A DNA stretch of 15,254 nucleotides from Ferrovaceae bacterium (GTDB lineage Bacteria > Pseudomonadota > Gammaproteobacteria > Burkholderiales > Ferrovaceae), in the NCBI GenBank assembly GCA_027457225.1, contig DAIDTL010000010.1, positions 1 to 15,254 on the forward strand. Direction: 5' to 3'. Both the position numbers and the translations under genes were made by a program. Every line of letters begins with the position of its first letter. Position 1 is the first letter of the stretch. The notes beneath the pieces were generated by a model. The model was not told the DNA's origin. It did no database searches and saw only the letters and a list, made by a program, of their open reading frames with translations. Positions 7,180 through 14,904 of this stretch are shown here, in pieces.

Positions 7180-8160
7180 ATGACGCTCCGCGCAACCCGA
7201 GCCCTTGCCGAACAACCACACAAGATGATCGAATTGCACAGCCCACCCCGCCTGATCCACCTGAGTTCCCGCACCCTGATCCGGGCCTCCGGAGAAGATG
7301 CCACCGCGTTCCTGCAGGGTCAGTTGACTCAGGACCTTGCAACACTGGAGTCCTCGCGGGTCTTGTGGGCAGCACACTGTTCTCCCAAGGGGCGCATGCT
7401 GGCCAGTTTTTTGATCTGGCGCAGCGCGGACGCAACCTGGCTGGATGCGCCGGAAGATCTGGCGGAATCCGCCCTGCGCCGGCTGCGCATGTATGTGTTG
7501 CGCTCCCGGGTGGTGCTGGAAGATGCCCGCACCACCCACGCGCGCCTCGGGCTTTGTGGTCCGGAAATCCCCGCCCTGCTGGAAGCCGCCGGGCTGGCAC
7601 CCCCCCCCGCCACGGGCACCCATGACACCCGCGGCGGCATCACCCGGATCGCCCTCTCTTCAGAACGCCTGATGTTGCTTGCCGCCCCCGAAGCGCTTCA
7701 TCTGCTGCAGGGCCGTCTGGCACAGCACAGTGCTCCTGGCAAGGCAAAGGACTGGACCGACGCTGCGGTTCGCGAAGGGATCGTTGAAATCAGTCTCGCC
7801 ACCCAGGACGAATGGATTCCCCAAATGATCAATTGGGATCTAGTGGGGGGCATCAGTTTCAAGAAGGGATGCTATACCGGTCAGGAAATCGTGGCCCGCA
7901 CCCATTACCTTGGCAAGGTCAAACGACGCCTGCTTCGCTTTCGCGTCGCGGGTCTGCCCCAGACCGGACAGGAACTGTTCCACGAAGGGGGCGCGCCTGC
8001 CGGAAAAATTGCCATGGTGGGAGAATCCACTGCGCAGGGAACGGAACTCCTGGCGGTGGTCCAACTGGAGGCCCTGTCCAGCGGCGTCCTGCATCTGGGC
8101 AGCACTGCGGGCCCTCCCCTGGAACGCCTGACCCTGCCCTACCCGGTTGCCCTGGACTAG
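7180..8160 (+). CDS. ygfZ: YgfZ/GcvT-family folate-binding protein (Fe-S cluster maintenance)
   Basis: YgfZ is a cytoplasmic, folate-binding GcvT-like protein needed for the repair or maturation of some iron-sulfur enzymes, such as the MiaB tRNA-modifying enzyme. The sequence shows the N-terminal GEDATAFLQGQLTQDL and the diagnostic KGCYTGQEIVARTHYLGKVK motif, in which the essential Cys (residue 231 from this start) is present. The GAPAGKIAMVGES stretch fits the C-terminal barrel. The length is 326 aa from the ATG at 7180, or 311 aa from the ATG at 7225. Neither has a good Shine-Dalgarno. The shorter form leaves a 71-bp rather than 26-bp gap to divergent ygfX, which would suit divergent promoters. 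The acyltransferase gene begins 11 bp after its stop, so the two are probably co-transcribed. Confidence 0.93.
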   Translation: MTLRATRALAEQPHKMIELHSPPRLIHLSSRTLIRASGEDATAFLQGQLTQDLATLESSRVLWAAHCSPKGRMLASFLIWRSADATWLDAPEDLAESALRRLRMYVLRSRVVLEDARTTHARLGLCGPEIPALLEAAGLAPPPATGTHDTRGGITRIALSSERLMLLAAPEALHLLQGRLAQHSAPGKAKDWTDAAVREGIVEISLATQDEWIPQMINWDLVGGISFKKGCYTGQEIVARTHYLGKVKRRLLRFRVAGLPQTGQELFHEGGAPAGKIAMVGESTAQGTELLAVVQLEALSSGVLHLGSTAGPPLERLTLPYPVALD

Positions 8161-8171
8161 CGGGGGACACC

Positions 8172-9056
8172 ATGGGCACACGCTTGGGTCTTGGGATATT
8201 GTGGCTGCTCCACTTCCTGCCCCTTTCGGCACTGGATGCGCTGGCCCAGGGCATCGGTGCCGTGGCCGTTCATACCCGTTTTGCCCGCACCACCCTGATC
8301 AATCTCCATGCCTGTTTTCCGCAACGCTCTGCTGCCGAACGAAAACAACTGGCCCAACATCATCTCGCCGCCCTCGTTCGCAGCGTCCTGGAGCTCGGTA
8401 TCCTGTGGTGGTCTCCGCGAGCGCGCATTGAACGGCTGGTGCGCTTCAAACATCCGGAGTACACCCGGACCGGGGGACGCCCTATCATTTTTCTGACGCC
8501 GCATCTGGTGGGTCTTGAAATGCAGGGGGCACGCATGGGCATGGCCTTTCGGGGCGTGGGATTTTTTACCCCGCACAAAAACCCCCTGGTGGATCAGCAC
8601 ATCCGCGCAGCGCGCGACCGCCTGGGAGACGTGGTCATGCTGGAGCGCAAGAAAGGATTGCGTCCCCTGATCCGCGCCATTCGCGATGGACGCAACCTGT
8701 ATTTCCTGCCGGACATGGACTTCGGTGATCGCGATTCCATTTTCACGCCATTTTTTGGCATTCCAACCGCGACAGTTACCACGTTGCCGTGGTTGGCCGG
8801 CATGACCGGTGCCGTGGTGGTGCCCTGCGTGTGCTATCAGTTGCCCGATCACGCGGGTTACGAAATCGAATTTTTTCCGGCCTGGGAAAATTTTCCCAGC
8901 GGCGACAAGGTTGCCGATGTACAACGCATGAATGCCTTCATCGAAGCGCAGGCCTGTAAATATCCGGAGCAGTACTTCTGGAGTCACAAACGGTTTCGCA
9001 CCCGTCCGGACGCTGCCGAGCCCTACTTCTACCGCTGGCCGCAACCGCTGGATTAG
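8172..9056 (+). CDS. LpxL/HtrB-family lipid A acyltransferase
   Basis: The 294-aa protein belongs to the late acyltransferases that add a secondary acyl chain to Kdo-lipid A precursors at the inner membrane. One N-terminal hydrophobic segment (LGLGILWLLHFLPLSA) anchors it. The catalytic H-x4-E is His111/Glu116 in TPHLVGLE. It is followed by family landmarks: TPHKNPLVD, YFLPDMDFG, FFGIPTATVTTLPWLA and, near the C-terminus, WSHKRFRTRP. The open frame extends upstream to 7812 inside ygfZ. The ATG at 8172 is chosen because it follows GGGGGA at good spacing and gives the normal length. Whether the donor chain is lauroyl, myristoyl or another cannot be read from sequence, so no symbol is given. Its stop overlaps that of the convergent Nudix-TenI gene. 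Confidence 0.92.
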   Translation: MGTRLGLGILWLLHFLPLSALDALAQGIGAVAVHTRFARTTLINLHACFPQRSAAERKQLAQHHLAALVRSVLELGILWWSPRARIERLVRFKHPEYTRTGGRPIIFLTPHLVGLEMQGARMGMAFRGVGFFTPHKNPLVDQHIRAARDRLGDVVMLERKKGLRPLIRAIRDGRNLYFLPDMDFGDRDSIFTPFFGIPTATVTTLPWLAGMTGAVVVPCVCYQLPDHAGYEIEFFPAWENFPSGDKVADVQRMNAFIEAQACKYPEQYFWSHKRFRTRPDAAEPYFYRWPQPLD

Positions 9057-10018
9057 GCCCTGAAGCGGTTTGAAATCGGCGCCTCGCCTTCCCACACCGC
9101 ACGCATTGAAGCGATGCCATGGGCGCCGGCGCGCCAGGCCGCTTCAAGATCGGAAAGCCCCAGTCCACCAATCGCCAGTACCGGCAATCCACAATCCTCG
9201 ATCGCACGTGCCAGGGTTTCAAACCCCAGTGGCGCACGGTCCGGATGCGTCGCGGTAGGCGCCACCGGTCCTAGCACCACAAAATCAACACCGAGCTGTT
9301 CGGCACGGCGCAGATCGTCAACGTCATGACAGGAGGCGGCCACCAGGGGCAGGTCGGGACGCACGGTCAGCGTGGCGAGTTGCCGCGACGTAAGGTGCAC
9401 CCCATCGGCACCGACGGCGCTGGCAACGGCGATGTCTCCATTGATCAGGACCTGGGCCTGCCAGGGACGGGCCGCGCGCAGCACTTTTTCGGCCAGCTGG
9501 TGCAGCGACTCGGCCGGCAGATCTTTTTCGCGCAGTTGCACCAACCGCAAGCCACGGTCAAAAGCGCGCGCCATTGCTTCCAGAAAAACCACTTCACCCT
9601 GCTCCGATGCCTGGGTGATGCCATAGACCGTGGGTAATTCGAGGGCCTGCAGGATGGGCGCATTGGCCGGCAGCATGGGCGTCACGGCCTCACACCCCGG
9701 CCCTTGCCACGCCAGCTTCTGCGCTTCCAGGGACTGGGGCAGGCCCGCCCATTGCGTCACACGGAACAGGTGCAGGCGCACCAAGGCATGGGGGTATTCG
9801 AAATGACGGGTGATCCAGGGAAAGGCGTCGCGAATTTCCACGCCCAGTTCTTCACGAATCTCGCGGACCAGCGCTGCCCGAAGCGTTTCGCCGGGCTCGA
9901 CCTTGCCCCCGGGCAACTCCCAATAGCCTGCATACACTTTGCCGGGGGGGCGTTGCGTGAGCAGATAACGGCCCTGGCGGTCGACCAGTACCGCCACCAC
10001 CACCTCGACGCGGGTCAT
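9053..10018 (-). CDS. Nudix hydrolase - TenI/ThiE-like fusion protein
   Basis: The 321-aa protein has two domains. Residues 1-125 form a MutT-like Nudix hydrolase with a complete Nudix box: Gly38, Glu44, then REIREELGV at 52-60. It is of the type that cleans oxidised nucleotides such as 8-oxo-dGTP. Residues 131-310 form a TIM barrel related to thiamine phosphate synthase/TenI (VQLREKD, LINGD, GADGVHL, ASCHD, GPVAPTATHPD, AIGGL). Several residues typical of true ThiE look altered: a G-Q-x-D segment after the HxG position reads HLTSRQL, and the PTxTK pyrophosphate-site Lys is His. Thiamine synthesis is therefore doubtful. This fusion is a known arrangement. The ATG overlaps the stop of the upstream ATPase gene (ATGA), implying translational coupling. 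An upstream in-frame extension to 10111 is rejected. Confidence 0.93.
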   Translation of the reverse strand: MTRVEVVVAVLVDRQGRYLLTQRPPGKVYAGYWELPGGKVEPGETLRAALVREIREELGVEIRDAFPWITRHFEYPHALVRLHLFRVTQWAGLPQSLEAQKLAWQGPGCEAVTPMLPANAPILQALELPTVYGITQASEQGEVVFLEAMARAFDRGLRLVQLREKDLPAESLHQLAEKVLRAARPWQAQVLINGDIAVASAVGADGVHLTSRQLATLTVRPDLPLVAASCHDVDDLRRAEQLGVDFVVLGPVAPTATHPDRAPLGFETLARAIEDCGLPVLAIGGLGLSDLEAAWRAGAHGIASMRAVWEGEAPISNRFRA

Positions 10019-10896
10019 GGGCGCTTCAGCTGCTGCCCCTGGCGCCCCACCCAGTCGCGCGCAAACTGCCAGGCCGAGCGGCCACTGCGCGAACTGCGCA
10101 TCAGCGCCCATTGCAGGGCTTCACGACGAAACTGTTCGGCATCGGGCAGCGCGCCCTTGAGGCTTCTGACCCAATGGGCCGCGATCTTGAGGTAGGCTTC
10201 CTGATCGAAAGGATAGAAGGACACCCACAGCCCAAACCGGTCTGACAGGGAAATCTTTTCTTCCACTGTTTCGCCCGGATGAATTTCGCCATCGGCATGA
10301 CGCGTTTCACTGTTCTCCGAAAAATATTCCGGCATCAGGTGGCGCCGGTTGCTGGTGGCGTACACCAGCACATGCTCTGAAGGGGTGGCCAGCGACCCGT
10401 CCAGAACCGATTTGAGCGCCTTGTAGTGGGCTTCGCCGGATTCGAAAGAGAGGTCATCGCAGAACAGGATAAAGCGTTCGGAGCGACCGGCAATTTGTTC
10501 CATCACTTCGGGCAGGTCCACCAGATGCTCCTTGTCGATTTCGATGACACGCAGCCCCTGCCCGGAAAATTCCGTGAGCATCGCCTTGATCAGGGCCGAT
10601 TTGCCGGTGCCGCGCGCACCCGTCAAAAGCACATTGTTGGCCGGGTGTCCGGCGACAAACTGCCGTGTGTTCTCGGTGACACGCGCCTTCTGTTCGTCAA
10701 TCTCCTTAAGGTCGGAGAGCCGGATGGGGTGCGGATGAGGGATCGCCTGCAACCAGCCGTGAAGCCCCCGGCGCCGCCAGCGCCAGGCCCTGGCAGCGTT
10801 CCAGTCCGGCACTGCTGTGGGACCCAGGGGCAGCCAGGCCTCGATCCGCGTCAGTAACGCTTCAGCCCGGGCAATCAATTTCTGGATGGCGTCCAT
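10015..10896 (-). CDS. AAA+ ATPase, DUF815 family
   Basis: The 293-aa cytoplasmic protein is a P-loop ATPase. Walker A is GARGTGKS at 93-100, Walker B is FILFCDDLSFE (acidic pair at 147-148), the sensor-1-like segment is YATSNRRH at 179-186, and SDRFGL near 218 may carry an arginine finger. The helical N-terminus precedes the PIRLSDLKEIDEQK segment characteristic of DUF815. The family is widespread in proteobacteria, but its substrate is not established to my knowledge. The gene starts 3 bp after the argJ stop, and its TGA overlaps the ATG of the Nudix-TenI gene, so it is embedded in the secA-argJ transcription unit. It is complete with no missing motif. Confidence 0.93.
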   Translation of the reverse strand: MDAIQKLIARAEALLTRIEAWLPLGPTAVPDWNAARAWRWRRRGLHGWLQAIPHPHPIRLSDLKEIDEQKARVTENTRQFVAGHPANNVLLTGARGTGKSALIKAMLTEFSGQGLRVIEIDKEHLVDLPEVMEQIAGRSERFILFCDDLSFESGEAHYKALKSVLDGSLATPSEHVLVYATSNRRHLMPEYFSENSETRHADGEIHPGETVEEKISLSDRFGLWVSFYPFDQEAYLKIAAHWVRSLKGALPDAEQFRREALQWALMRSSRSGRSAWQFARDWVGRQGQQLKRP

Positions 10897-10899
10897 GGT

Positions 10900-11667
10900 C
10901 TAGGTGCGATAGTCGGCGTTGATCCGCACGTAGTCATAAGAAAAATCACAGGTCCACACGGTGGCGCTGGCCTCCCCCCTTCCAAGGTGCACCCGGATGG
11001 TGATGTCGGGTTGCTTCATGACGCGCTGGCCGTCCGCTTCCTGATAGGACGCGGCGCGTCCCCCGTGTTCCGCCACCAGCACGTTGTCCAGATAAAGGCG
11101 CAATCCTGCAACGTCCAGGTCGTCAATCCCGGCAAATCCCACGGCAGCCAGAATCCGGCCCAGATTGGGATCCGAAGCAAAGAAGGCCGTCTTGACCAGG
11201 GGGGAATGGCTGATGGCATACGCCACCTGGAGACACTCTGCCTCGCTCTGTCCGCCCTCCACGCGAACCGTGATGAACTTGGTCGCGCCTTCCCCATCCC
11301 GCACGATGGCCTGGGCCAGTTCCGTGGACACGGCGACGATCGCTTCGCGCAACACGCCATAGGACTCGCTTTCGAGGGAGGTGATTTCAGGATGCCCGGC
11401 TGCCCCGGTGGCCATCACCACAAAGGCGTCGTTGGTGGAGGTATCCCCATCCACGGTAATGCGATTGAAGGAATGACCGGCAGCATATTCGGTGAGGGTC
11501 TGCAGCAAGCCAGCACGGATCCTTGCATCGGTCGCAACAAAACCCAACATGGTGGCCATGTTGGGGCGGATCATGCCCGCCCCTTTGGAAATGCCCGTGA
11601 CGGTGATCTGCCTGCCATGAAGCGTGATCTGGCGCGAAGCGCCTTTGGGTACGGTATCCGTGGTCAT
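10900..11667 (-). CDS. argJ: ArgJ C-terminal part, potential separate product
   Basis: The 255-codon open frame starts at ATG 11667, two codons after the in-frame TAA, in the same frame as the N-terminal part. It contains MTTDTVPKGAS, the self-cleavage segment KGAGMIRPNMATML (scissile Ala38-Thr39 in this numbering), DGDTSTNDAF, DGEGATKF, and the conserved C-terminus YVRINADYRT. It has no Shine-Dalgarno of its own, so translation would depend on reinitiation after the TAA or on read-through. The mature beta chain (from Thr39 on) is entirely encoded here. Confidence 0.8.
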   Translation of the reverse strand: MTTDTVPKGASRQITLHGRQITVTGISKGAGMIRPNMATMLGFVATDARIRAGLLQTLTEYAAGHSFNRITVDGDTSTNDAFVVMATGAAGHPEITSLESESYGVLREAIVAVSTELAQAIVRDGEGATKFITVRVEGGQSEAECLQVAYAISHSPLVKTAFFASDPNLGRILAAVGFAGIDDLDVAGLRLYLDNVLVAEHGGRAASYQEADGQRVMKQPDITIRVHLGRGEASATVWTCDFSYDYVRINADYRT

Positions 11668-11673
11668 GATGGA

Positions 11674-12099
11674 TTAGGCTGCGGCAGCCCACTGGTCCGC
11701 CTGCAATGCAGAAAGCGCCGGGCCAACGCCGCCCAGGAGACGCGCCATGGGCAGGCGCTCCAGGATCACTCCGGTGGAAAACGGCAGGACGCTTTCGGGC
11801 GCAATCCCCAGGGCTTTGCCAACGGCGCTGCACGTGGCACGGGCGTCCTCCAGGCCGGGGTGGCCCGTGCCTGCATTGGCGCATCCGGTATTGATGATGA
11901 GGGCCCGGGGTGTCGTTTGCCGAAGGTGTTCGCGACACACCTGCACCGGTGCGGCACAGAAGCGGTTTTGCGTAAACACGGCCCCCACCCGGCTCTCGGG
12001 AGGCAGGGTGATGAGCAACAGGTCGCGCCGTTGCGCCTTGCGAATGCCGGCGGCCACGGGACCCAACAAAACACCGGGCACAGGGTAAAGATGCGACAC
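11674..12099 (-). CDS. argJ: ArgJ N-terminal part (141 aa), ends at in-frame TAA
   Basis: This open frame, from GTG 12099 to the TAA at 11674-11676, encodes the first third of ArgJ. It begins MSHLYPVPGVLLG, as family members do, and carries TQNRFCAAPV, the NTGCANAGTG substrate-site motif and STGVILERLP. It ends AAAA just before the conserved MTTDT. It corresponds to most of the alpha chain but lacks the last roughly 40 residues before the self-cleavage site. Alone it should be inactive. Confidence 0.8.
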   Translation of the reverse strand: MSHLYPVPGVLLGPVAAGIRKAQRRDLLLITLPPESRVGAVFTQNRFCAAPVQVCREHLRQTTPRALIINTGCANAGTGHPGLEDARATCSAVGKALGIAPESVLPFSTGVILERLPMARLLGGVGPALSALQADQWAAAA

Positions 12100-12104
12100 A
12101 GGAT

Positions 12105-12110
12105 TCCTCA
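12105..12110 (-). promoter_or_regulatory. argJ Shine-Dalgarno overlapping the secA stop
   Basis: TGAGGA on the minus strand includes the TGA stop of secA and sits 5 bp before the argJ GTG. It fixes the argJ start at 12099 and suggests coupling of argJ translation to secA. Confidence 0.65.
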
Positions 12111-14834
12111 GGTTAAACGGCCGTGACAATGCTTGTACTTCTTGCCACTGCCGCAGGGGCAGGGATCATTGCGCCCCACCTTGGGCACATCGCGGCGCCT
12201 TGGCTGCGCCCCGGCCGCAGCATTTGCCTCGTTGTCAGCTGCCAGGGCTTCATCGTAATCGGCATGATGATACTGCACGTTGGCCAGTGCCGGCGCAGCT
12301 TCTTCCACCACGCTTTCAACCGCCTCGGGGCTTTGCACTGCCACGGCACAAAGCACGCGCGTCACTTCGCGCTTGATGGTGTCCAGCATGACCCCAAACA
12401 ATTCGAATGCTTCGCGCTTGTATTCCTGTTTTGGATTTTTCTGGGCATAGCCGCGCAAATGGATGCCCTGGCGCAAGTGATCAAGGTCCGCCAGATGTTC
12501 GCGCCAATGATTGTCAATGGATTGCAGCATCATGGCGCGTTCGTAGGCATGCAGCATGTCGGGTTCGACCGGCGCAAACTTGGCCCGATAATGTTCCGTC
12601 GCGGTTTCCTGGATGCGCGCCAGCAGTGTTTCTTCACCCACCTCCGGCTGGTCGGTCAACCATTGGCGCACCGGACAATCCAGCCGGTATTCCTGGGCCA
12701 GCACCCGCGTCAATCCATCCACGTCCCATTGCTCTTCGGCAGTTTCCGGCGGGATGGCCAGCTGGAATTCGGCCGCCAGCACATCATCGCGCATGCTCCG
12801 GATGGTTTCGGAAATGTCCTGCGCTTCCAGCAATTCATTCCGCTGCTGATAGATGACCTTGCGCTGATCGTTGGCCACATCGTCATATTCCAGCAGTTGT
12901 TTGCGAATATCGAAGTTGCGGGCTTCCACCTTGCGTTGTGCATTTTCGATGGCGCGGGTCACCCAGGAGTGTTCGATGGCCTCCCCTTCGGGCATCTTGA
13001 GCCGGTCCATGATGGTGGCCACCCGGTCCGAAGCGAAGATCTTGAGAAGCGGATCTTCCAGTGACAGATAGAACCGGCTCGAGCCCGGATCGCCCTGACG
13101 CCCGGAGCGCCCGCGCAACTGGTTGTCAATCCGGCGCGACTCGTGCCGTTCCGAGCCAATGATGTGCAGCCCGCCTGCCGCCAGCACCTGGTCGTGGCGC
13201 ACCTGCCATTCCGCCTGAAGGACCTGGATTCGGTCCGCCTTGTCCGAGGCGCTCAGGGCCTCGTCCTCCCGGATGGCGCGAATCTCGGGTTCGGGGTTGC
13301 CTCCCAGGACGATGTCCGTTCCCCGTCCCGCCATGTTGGTGGCAATGGTGATGACCCCGGGGCGCCCCGCCTGGACCACGATGTCCGCTTCGCGGGCATG
13401 CTGTTTGGCGTTGAGCACCTGATGGGGCAATTTTTCCCGCTGCAACAACGCGGAGACCAGCTCGGAACTTTCGATGGAGGTGGTGCCCACAAGCACGGGC
13501 TGCCCCCGCTTTTGGCAGTCCTTGATGTCCTCGATGACGGCATTGAATTTTTCGCGGGCGCTGCGAAACACCTGGTCCATGCGGTCCTGGCGCACCATGG
13601 GCCGGTGGGTGGGAATGATGACGGTTTCCAGCCCATAGATGTGCTGGAATTCGAAGGCCTCCGTATCGGCCGTTCCGGTCATGCCGGAAAGTTTGGCGTA
13701 GAGCCGGAAATAGTTCTGGAATGTGATGGAGGCCAGGGTCTGTGATTCATTCTGGATGCGCACGCCCTCCTTGGCTTCCACTGCCTGGTGAATGCCTTCG
13801 GACCAGCGCCGTCCCTGCATCATGCGGCCGGTAAATTCATCCACGATCACAATTTCGTCGTCCTGCACCACATAGTGCTGATCGCGGTGGTACAGCGCAT
13901 GGGCGCGCAGGCCTGCATAGACATGATGCATCAGCAGAATATTGGCCGGATCGTACAAACTGGCTCCGGGCAACAGCAGACCGGCTTCCGCCAGCAGCGC
14001 TTCGGCATGCTCGTGCCCGGCTTCGGACAACATGACCTGATGGGCCTTGAGGTCCACATGATAGTCGCCCGTTCCGTCTTCGGTTTGTTGCGCTTTAAGA
14101 CGGGGAATCAGGGCATTGATCTGGCGATACAGTTGGGTGCTGTCTTCAGCCTGCCCGGAGATGATGAGGGGAGTACGGGCCTCGTCAATCAGGATGGAAT
14201 CCACTTCATCCACAATGGCGTGGTTGAGTCCGCGCTGCACCCGGTCACCCACCTGGGTGACCATGTTGTCGCGCAGATAATCAAAACCAAACTCATTGTT
14301 GGTGCCATAAGTGATGTCGGCTGCATAGGCCGCCATTTTGTCTTCATGGGCCATTTGCGACAGGTTGACCCCCACCGAGAGCCCAAGGAACTGATGGACG
14401 CGCCCCATCCATTCCGCATCGCGCCTTGCCAGATAATCGTTGACGGTCACCACATGCACCCCTTTGCCGGTCAGGGCATTGAGGTAGGCCGGCAGCGTGG
14501 CCACCAGGGTTTTGCCTTCACCGGTGCGCATCTCTGAAATTTTTCCCTCATGCAGGGCCATGCCTCCGATCAGCTGCACATCGAAGTGGCGCATGCCAAG
14601 GACCCGCCGGCTGGCCTCGCGCATCACGGCAAACGCTTCGGGCAACAGGGCATCGAGGGCTTCGCCCTGGCCCAGACGCGCACGAAACTCCGCCGTCTTG
14701 GCCTGCAGGGCCGCATCGTCCAGTGCGGTCAGGGCAGATTCCAGGCTGTTGATGAGGTCTACGGTCTTGCGGTACTGCTTGAGGAGGCGTTCGTTGCGGC
14801 TCCCGAAGAGCTTTTTGAGAACATTCGTGATCAT
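12108..14834 (-). CDS. secA: Preprotein translocase ATPase SecA
   Basis: SecA is the motor ATPase that drives unfolded preproteins through SecYEG at the inner membrane. The 908-aa protein matches the usual length (901 in E. coli). It begins MITNVLKKLFGSRNERLL, equivalent to the E. coli start. Walker A is MRTGEGKT at 102-109 and the DEAD-type Walker B is VDEVDS near 208-213. Further hallmarks are ITYGTNNEFGFDYLRDNM, SGMTGTADTEAFEF, TNMAGRGTDIVLGG and RRIDNQLRGRSGRQGD. The C-terminus carries the zinc-binding CPCGSGKKYKHCHG, so SecB interaction is expected. The frame extends to a TTG at 14852, but the ATG at 14834 fits homologues. It is the first gene of the minus-strand cluster, with argJ 8 bp downstream. 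It appears intact. Confidence 0.98.
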   Translation of the reverse strand: MITNVLKKLFGSRNERLLKQYRKTVDLINSLESALTALDDAALQAKTAEFRARLGQGEALDALLPEAFAVMREASRRVLGMRHFDVQLIGGMALHEGKISEMRTGEGKTLVATLPAYLNALTGKGVHVVTVNDYLARRDAEWMGRVHQFLGLSVGVNLSQMAHEDKMAAYAADITYGTNNEFGFDYLRDNMVTQVGDRVQRGLNHAIVDEVDSILIDEARTPLIISGQAEDSTQLYRQINALIPRLKAQQTEDGTGDYHVDLKAHQVMLSEAGHEHAEALLAEAGLLLPGASLYDPANILLMHHVYAGLRAHALYHRDQHYVVQDDEIVIVDEFTGRMMQGRRWSEGIHQAVEAKEGVRIQNESQTLASITFQNYFRLYAKLSGMTGTADTEAFEFQHIYGLETVIIPTHRPMVRQDRMDQVFRSAREKFNAVIEDIKDCQKRGQPVLVGTTSIESSELVSALLQREKLPHQVLNAKQHAREADIVVQAGRPGVITIATNMAGRGTDIVLGGNPEPEIRAIREDEALSASDKADRIQVLQAEWQVRHDQVLAAGGLHIIGSERHESRRIDNQLRGRSGRQGDPGSSRFYLSLEDPLLKIFASDRVATIMDRLKMPEGEAIEHSWVTRAIENAQRKVEARNFDIRKQLLEYDDVANDQRKVIYQQRNELLEAQDISETIRSMRDDVLAAEFQLAIPPETAEEQWDVDGLTRVLAQEYRLDCPVRQWLTDQPEVGEETLLARIQETATEHYRAKFAPVEPDMLHAYERAMMLQSIDNHWREHLADLDHLRQGIHLRGYAQKNPKQEYKREAFELFGVMLDTIKREVTRVLCAVAVQSPEAVESVVEEAAPALANVQYHHADYDEALAADNEANAAAGAQPRRRDVPKVGRNDPCPCGSGKKYKHCHGRLT

Positions 14835-14864
14835 GACAGGATGGGCCGGCAAGCAAAAGAAGTG

Positions 14865-14873
14865 ATTTTACCA
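14865..14873 (-). promoter_or_regulatory. Extended -10 promoter for secA
   Basis: The minus strand reads TGGTAAAAT: a 5-of-6 match to TATAAT preceded by the TGn extension. The -35 region at normal spacing is poor, as is common for extended -10 promoters. It would give a leader of about 24 nt before the ATG at 14834 and drive the secA-argJ-ATPase-Nudix run. Confidence 0.5.
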
Positions 14874-14898
14874 GAGTACGGGTCGGGAGCCGCGCTAC

Positions 14899-14904
14899 TA
14901 TAGA
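14899..14904 (+). promoter_or_regulatory. Possible -10 element for the DUF721 gene
   Basis: TATAGA lies only 8 bp before the ATG at 14913. A start site 6-7 bp downstream would give a nearly leaderless message, which agrees with the absence of a Shine-Dalgarno. No clear -35 is seen, so this is weak. Confidence 0.25.

Larger units (their letters stand above)
10900..12099 (-). pseudogene. argJ: argJ (glutamate N-acetyltransferase / amino-acid acetyltransferase) with internal stop
   Basis: ArgJ transfers the acetyl group from N-acetylornithine to glutamate, and in bifunctional forms also uses acetyl-CoA, in the cyclic arginine pathway. It self-cleaves before a Thr to form alpha and beta chains. 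Reading through one in-frame TAA at 11674-11676, this locus encodes a normal-length protein of about 399 codons with every landmark: TQNRFCAAPVQVCREHL, NTGCANAGTG, STGVI, MTTDT, KGAGMIRPNMATML and YVRINADYRT. The TAA replaces codon 142, in the variable stretch between Trp136 and the conserved MTTDT. The GTG start at 12099 is chosen because TGAGGA lies 5 bp upstream. A TTG at 12129 would overlap secA by 22 bp. No other damage is visible, so the event is recent, an artefact, or tolerated. Downstream genes follow closely. Confidence 0.7.

Noticed and set aside
7812..8171. Upstream extension of the acyltransferase frame through ygfZ
   Set aside because: It overlaps the end of ygfZ in another frame. 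The ATG at 8172 has a good Shine-Dalgarno and gives family length.
10019..10111. Longer Nudix-TenI start inside the ATPase gene
   Set aside because: It adds residues unlike any Nudix N-terminus. The ATG overlapping the ATPase stop begins directly at the first Nudix strand.
12123..14537. Plus-strand open frames of up to 313 aa opposite secA
   Set aside because: They are antisense shadows. Composition reflects the reverse complement of SecA and no domain is recognisable.
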